Source: RGIG4608 sp045125655
Lineage (GTDB): Bacteria > Bacillota > Clostridia > Oscillospirales > CAG-272
Direction of reading: 5' to 3'
Length of the DNA: 27,438 bases
NCBI GenBank assembly: GCA_045125655.1
Contig: JBGVNP010000210.1
Coordinates: 1 to 27,438 of the forward strand
The notes under the pieces are model-generated. The model saw only the letters and a program-made list of their open reading frames with translations. It was not told where the DNA came from and made no database searches. The translations under genes were made by a program, and so were the position numbers. The first letter of the stretch is position 1. Every line of letters begins with the position of its first letter. Positions 23,933 through 27,438 of this stretch are shown one piece after another.

Positions 23933-25294
23933 ATGCAAAACAAAGAATTTCTCGGCACAGAGCCAATAGGAAAGCTTCTGTTCAAAATGGCTATTCCAAC
24001 CGTTCTTGCTCAGCTTGTCAATATGCTTTACAATATAGTTGACAGAATATTTATAGGTCACATGCCCGAGGTTGGCGATACGGCATTAACAGGCGTTGGA
24101 ATATGTATGCCCATTATACTTGCCGTTTCCGCTTTTGCCGCGCTAATAAGTGCAGGCGGTGCGCCACGCGCCTCAATCCTCATGGGCGAGGGCAAATACT
24201 CGGATGCCGAAAAAATACTAGGAAACTGCTTTACCTTACAAGCAGTGGTTTCCGCAATACTTACATTCATTATACTCATATTCAACAATAATCTTTTGTG
24301 GATATTCGGTGCAAGCGAAAATACTATAGGATATGCCACAAGCTATATGAATATATACGCCATCGGCACGATATTCGTTCAACTTACGCTCGGTATGAAT
24401 GCATATATTACCGCGCAGGGAGCAACAAAAATAAGCATGATATCCGTGCTTATCGGCGCCATCACAAACATTGCACTTGACCCCATTTTCATTTTTGTAT
24501 TGGATATGGGCGTTGCCGGAGCGGCTTTGGCTACTATAATATCACAAGCTCTCTCTTGCGCGTGGGCATTAAAATTCCTTTTTGGAGACCGTTCTATTAT
24601 CAAAATAAAAAAAGAGAACATCAACATTTCTCCAAAGATAGTTCTTCCCTGCATCGCGCTCGGTCTTGCTCCATTCATTATGCAGATAAGCGAGAGTGTG
24701 ATCTCGGTTTGCTTTAACTCCTCACTTCAAAAATACGGCGGAGATATTGCCGTTGGTGCTATGACCATTCTTACAAGCGTAATGCAATTTGCAATGCTTC
24801 CGCTTCAGGGTGTTGCTCAAGGTGCTCAACCAATAACAAGCTTTAATTACGGTGCAAGAAACAAAGACAGGGTTAAGCAATCATTCTTCTTACTATTAAA
24901 GGTAAGTCTAACGTATTCCATAACTCTTTGGGCTTGTATTATGCTTTTTCCTGAGCTGTTTGCAGGAATATTCACAAGCAATCCCGAGCTTATCCAATTC
25001 ACAAAAACCGCCTTGCGAATCTACTGCGGCGCGCTTGGTATATTTGGCATACAGATTGCCACCCAAATGACATTTATCTCACTTGGCAAGGCATTCTCCT
25101 CTATAATCGTGGCAGTTGTAAGAAAATTCGTGCTTTTGCTTCCCCTCATCTATGTCGTTCCTCTGTTTATCGAGAACAAGACACTTGGCGTTTACCTTGC
25201 CGAGCCCATCGCTGACACCCTCGCAGTAACCTTTACCGCGATACTTTTCACGTTCCAATTCCGCAAAGCACTTAAAATAATGGACAATATGTAA
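23933..25294 (+). CDS. MATE-family multidrug exporter
   Basis: Cation-coupled efflux protein of 453 residues with about 12 membrane segments arranged as two halves of six. The N-terminus has the typical G-x-x-P-I-G-K-L-L-F-K-M-A-I-P entry and the M-L-Y-N-I-V-D-R-I-F-I-G segment of bacterial NorM/DinF-like MATE proteins. The second half repeats the G-A-x-P-I-x-x-F-N-Y-G-A motif. AGGAG lies seven bases before the ATG. It is a single-gene unit between its own promoter and a bidirectional terminator. The substrate could be drugs, dyes or a natural toxin; the sequence does not tell. Confidence 0.96.
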   Translation: MQNKEFLGTEPIGKLLFKMAIPTVLAQLVNMLYNIVDRIFIGHMPEVGDTALTGVGICMPIILAVSAFAALISAGGAPRASILMGEGKYSDAEKILGNCFTLQAVVSAILTFIILIFNNNLLWIFGASENTIGYATSYMNIYAIGTIFVQLTLGMNAYITAQGATKISMISVLIGAITNIALDPIFIFVLDMGVAGAALATIISQALSCAWALKFLFGDRSIIKIKKENINISPKIVLPCIALGLAPFIMQISESVISVCFNSSLQKYGGDIAVGAMTILTSVMQFAMLPLQGVAQGAQPITSFNYGARNKDRVKQSFFLLLKVSLTYSITLWACIMLFPELFAGIFTSNPELIQFTKTALRIYCGALGIFGIQIATQMTFISLGKAFSSIIVAVVRKFVLLLPLIYVVPLFIENKTLGVYLAEPIADTLAVTFTAILFTFQFRKALKIMDNM

Positions 25295-25325
25295 AAAAGA
25301 AGCTCCGAGGTCGGAGCTTCTTTTT
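25294..25325. terminator. Bidirectional terminator between MATE and the right operon
   Basis: Perfect 15-bp arms (25294-25308 and 25311-25325), A run on one side and T run on the other. It serves the plus-strand MATE gene and the minus-strand HAD gene that ends at 25329. Confidence 0.92.
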
Positions 25326-25328
25326 ATT

Positions 25329-26030
25329 TTAATTCGTTTCAGCAAGCTTAAATAAAAGCTCCATCATTTCTCTATGATCTTGCGCAATAAAGTCGGGTTT
25401 AATATTAAGTTCGGGGTATGTACCCGACTGCTCGGTCTCAATATATACGGTTTTAAGTCCTGCCCCTTGAGCGCCAAGCACGTCATCGTGCATATCGTTG
25501 CCAACGTAAATGCATTCATTGAGCTTAAGGGCAAATCTACTTGTGGAGATCTCAAAAATATCTTTATGCGGCTTTTTCACACCCGCTTCACTTGAAATAA
25601 GTATTCCGTCAAAAAGTTGACTTATACCTAATTCATCAAGCTCCGCCCTTGTAAAGCAAGCCTGTGCGTTGGAAACAAGATATACTCCCGCGCCTCTTTC
25701 CTTAAGTCCCTTAAGTATCTCAATCACGCAGGGAAAAAGCTTTAATTTCTCCCTTGAAAGAGTCCTAAAACTGCGCGCAAGCGCCACTGCCTTTTCTTTA
25801 TCGTTTCCTCTTCTCTCAAGCATTTCTTCAAACACCTCAAGAAGATCAAATTCAACGAATTTATGGGTTCTCGCATCGGAAAATTTCTTACAAATAGTAA
25901 GATACTCCCCCCTTACCTCTTCGGCATCTTTTTCGCCAAGCAAAGTGGCAAATCCCGACCACAGAGAGTCCTTATCCTCGTCAGTTTTTATATCGGCAAG
26001 TGTGCCGTACAAATCAAACAGAAAATTCAT
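25329..26030 (-). CDS. HAD-family hydrolase with D-L-Y-G-T motif (233 aa)
   Basis: Subfamily IA HAD hydrolase. The start is the ATG at 26030, with AGGAG eight bases ahead; a TTG further upstream is poorer. Motif I is F-D-L-Y-G-T (D6), motif II L-V-S-N-A-Q, motif III the Lys in V-K-K-P-H-K-D, and motif IV V-G-N-D-M-H-D-D. The second Asp of motif I, the usual acid/base of phosphatases, is Tyr8, as in haloacid dehalogenases and some uncharacterised HADs. The reaction is therefore uncertain. Last gene of a three-gene operon; its ribosome site overlaps the stop codon of the gene before it. Confidence 0.88.
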   Translation of the reverse strand: MNFLFDLYGTLADIKTDEDKDSLWSGFATLLGEKDAEEVRGEYLTICKKFSDARTHKFVEFDLLEVFEEMLERRGNDKEKAVALARSFRTLSREKLKLFPCVIEILKGLKERGAGVYLVSNAQACFTRAELDELGISQLFDGILISSEAGVKKPHKDIFEISTSRFALKLNECIYVGNDMHDDVLGAQGAGLKTVYIETEQSGTYPELNIKPDFIAQDHREMMELLFKLAETN

Positions 26031-26041
26031 CTGCAATTCTC

Positions 26042-26713
26042 CTACCAAATAAAAGGTATCATTCTATATTTTACCTTTTGCTTATATTCTTCATAACCGT
26101 CAAGCTCGCGAGAAAGCACCTCTTCCTCATTTTTTATACGCGCCGCGATGATAAAAGGATACGCCAAAAACACCACAAACGAAACAATCGAGCCAAGCAC
26201 CAAAGGCATTGACATAAATAGCAAAATCGTTGCAAAATACATCGGGTGACGAACAATACCATAAAGCCCCGTTGACACCACCTTTTGCCCTTCCACAACC
26301 TTAATGGTTCTTGAAAGATATGTATTTTCTCTTAACACCTCGGCATAGAGAATATATGCAATAATAAACACCACCGCCGCCGCGATATTCACCTCAAAGG
26401 GCAATCTTATCCATCCAAAACGGTAATCAAGTCCTGCAAGAACAAAGCCACCTATGAACATAAGTCCCGATAGCTTTACAACAACATTCTGTTCCCTCTC
26501 CTTTTCCTTGGCATCAAGTCGGCTTGCAAGGAGCGATGGATTCTTTACCATCATAACGATGCCAGCACCGAACATTGGAATAAAAAGTATTCCCATAAGA
26601 AGCCATCCGCCCGCAAATGCAAATCCGCCCGCAGGTAAAAAGATGAGCGCACCGATGAGCAGTACTCCAAGTGTAAATTTTAAAATTGCTTCGATAAATA
26701 ATTTAATGGTCAT
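26042..26713 (-). CDS. Isoprenylcysteine carboxylmethyltransferase-like membrane protein (223 aa)
   Basis: Integral membrane protein with about five hydrophobic segments. The conserved C-terminal part has G-L-Y-G-I-V-R-H-P-M-Y-F-A, the S-adenosylmethionine-binding R-H-P-x-Y signature of the ICMT/phospholipid methyltransferase group, and the late E-E-x-x-L motif (E-E-E-V-L) followed by G-Y-E-E-Y. GGAGG lies eight bases before the ATG at 26713. The start overlaps the upstream stop by four bases (ATGA), and the stop overlaps the downstream ribosome site, so the three genes are tightly coupled. The natural substrate in bacteria is unknown. Confidence 0.9.
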   Translation of the reverse strand: MTIKLFIEAILKFTLGVLLIGALIFLPAGGFAFAGGWLLMGILFIPMFGAGIVMMVKNPSLLASRLDAKEKEREQNVVVKLSGLMFIGGFVLAGLDYRFGWIRLPFEVNIAAAVVFIIAYILYAEVLRENTYLSRTIKVVEGQKVVSTGLYGIVRHPMYFATILLFMSMPLVLGSIVSFVVFLAYPFIIAARIKNEEEVLSRELDGYEEYKQKVKYRMIPFIW

Positions 26714-27219
26714 AATATTTCCTCCAAGGCACTTATTTTCACGATACGGTAAGAGGGCTTTTCGCACTCTCTGTATATTTCACTATGGTGAATTGGCGGC
26801 ATACCCTCCGCCATATATTTTTCAAGAAAAACCTGCCAATTTTCAAAATCGAAATCAGGCATCCTTTCCAACATGATACTTTCCGCAATCAAAAGACAAG
26901 AAGCAAAGCATTCCTTTGCATCTTCTCTTATAAAGGCGGATTTTTTGAACACTTCAAAAAGAGCTTCAATATTTCTTTCTTCTCTTTTCCAAGCGCCAAG
27001 ATTTACGCGCGCTATTTCGGGGGAGATCTCCTCAAAAAGTGGCTCATCACTCGGCAAAACGGATTCAAATTCCGCATAGAGATAGGCACGCGCTCGCTCC
27101 ACGTCCGACAATAGATGTTCTGCACCAAAGGACGCTTGATAGCAAAGCTTTACTGCATCCTGATATTGCATTGACGGATGCATTTTAAGTTGATTTTTAA
27201 AACAAATTTCAAAATCCAT
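26710..27219 (-). CDS. Uncharacterised 169-residue protein
   Basis: I do not recognise a named family. The protein is soluble, acidic and helical, begins M-D-F-E-I-C-F, and has a conserved-looking N-terminal block (H-P-S-M-Q-Y-Q-D-A-V-K-L-C-Y-Q followed by F-G-A-E-H-L-L). The C-terminus has a P-P-I-H-H-S-E-x-Y-R motif with two adjacent His, suggesting a metal or active site. The ATG at 27219 is preferred over an upstream TTG, though the ribosome site is only a weak AGAG. It is the first gene of the right operon and overlaps the methyltransferase gene by four bases. Confidence 0.75.
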   Translation of the reverse strand: MDFEICFKNQLKMHPSMQYQDAVKLCYQASFGAEHLLSDVERARAYLYAEFESVLPSDEPLFEEISPEIARVNLGAWKREERNIEALFEVFKKSAFIREDAKECFASCLLIAESIMLERMPDFDFENWQVFLEKYMAEGMPPIHHSEIYRECEKPSYRIVKISALEEIL

Positions 27220-27252
27220 ACTTTTCTCTTTTCCCAATCAAATGATATGTTA

Positions 27253-27281
27253 ATTCTATCATCATCAACCGATATTGTCAA
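27253..27281 (-). promoter_or_regulatory. Promoter of the right three-gene operon
   Basis: Minus strand TTGACA (27276-27281), 17 bases and TAGAAT (27253-27258). The leader is about 27 nt. Confidence 0.8.
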
Positions 27282-27310
27282 TATATAATTGTGCTTCAAA
27301 TTGGGATTTA

Positions 27311-27438
27311 GCGGTGCGAAGCACCGCAGTTAAATCCGCCAAAGCGGAATAAATCCGTTATCACGGATGAAATCGCTAAAGCGATGAAATCTGCCTTGCG
27401 GCAGGATATGGGGGCGGATTTGATTTCATCCGAGGCAT
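27311..27438 (+). repeat. Tandem array of short hairpins (continues past the edge)
   Basis: At least five small palindromes in a row: GCGGTGC/GCACCGC (27311-27327), TCCGC/GCGGA (27335-27348), ATCCGT/ACGGAT (27353-27368), ATCGC/GCGAT (27372-27385) and CTGCC/GGCAG (27391-27404). Loops are three to four bases. Spacers resemble GATGAAAT or TTAAATC. The stems differ in sequence while the spacing is kept, so pairing seems conserved rather than bases. No gene lies here. Confidence 0.8.

Noticed and set aside
27311..27438. CRISPR array
   Set aside because: Repeats are not identical, units are about 20 bp, there are no constant repeats with unique spacers, and no cas genes are near.

Overview
The window looks like part of a chromosome or metagenomic contig from a fermentative Clostridia-type Firmicute, probably an uncultured gut or rumen Oscillospirales-like lineage. 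The supporting signs are strong AGGAGG-type ribosome sites, near-consensus sigma-A promoters, tRNAs with encoded CCA, U-tailed intrinsic terminators, class II GalT, LacI control, lipoboxes and a sugar ABC system without its own ATPase. No 16S gene is present, so the taxonomy is inference.

Layout. 1-916: 3' end of an IS30-type transposase, tRNA-Arg(CCT) with its terminator, and a duplicated hairpin-rich repeat. 917-2401 (-): galT under a consensus promoter. 2535-13081 (-): a six-gene operon, in transcription order a large Ig-like repeat lipoprotein, a sugar-binding lipoprotein, two ABC permeases, and two secreted GxGYxYP-family lipoproteins. A 294-nt, apparently structured leader precedes it. 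13539-14546 (-): LacI-family regulator. 14687-16192 (-): a cytoplasmic GxGYxYP protein. 16356-20199 (+), divergent from it: a GH38-type alpha-mannosidase homologue and a HAD phosphatase. 20250-23216 (-): manA and an M13 metallopeptidase. 23460-23741: tRNA-Leu(CAG) with tandem terminators and another copy of the hairpin repeat. 23933-25294 (+): MATE exporter. 25329-27219 (-): a three-gene operon (HAD hydrolase, ICMT-like methyltransferase, unknown protein). 27311-end: a tandem array of short hairpins.

The centre (2535-20199) reads as one carbohydrate-use regulon. Three copies of an AAAAC(S)GTTTT palindrome lie upstream of the transporter operon, the cytoplasmic GxGYxYP gene and the GH38 gene, and nowhere else that I could find. 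The LacI-type protein between them is the obvious candidate ligand. My model is that surface lipoproteins bind and process a glycan, the binding protein and permeases import oligosaccharides (ATPase supplied from elsewhere), and the cytoplasmic GxGYxYP and GH38 proteins and HAD phosphatase process them. The adjacent manA suggests mannose, but it lacks the operator.

The most unusual points are three GxGYxYP paralogues in two cell compartments under one regulator, a GH38 protein whose catalytic nucleophile/zinc-ligand Asp is Thr, two operators 116 bp apart with an inverted repeat midway (a looping candidate), and a long structured leader with an operator inside it.
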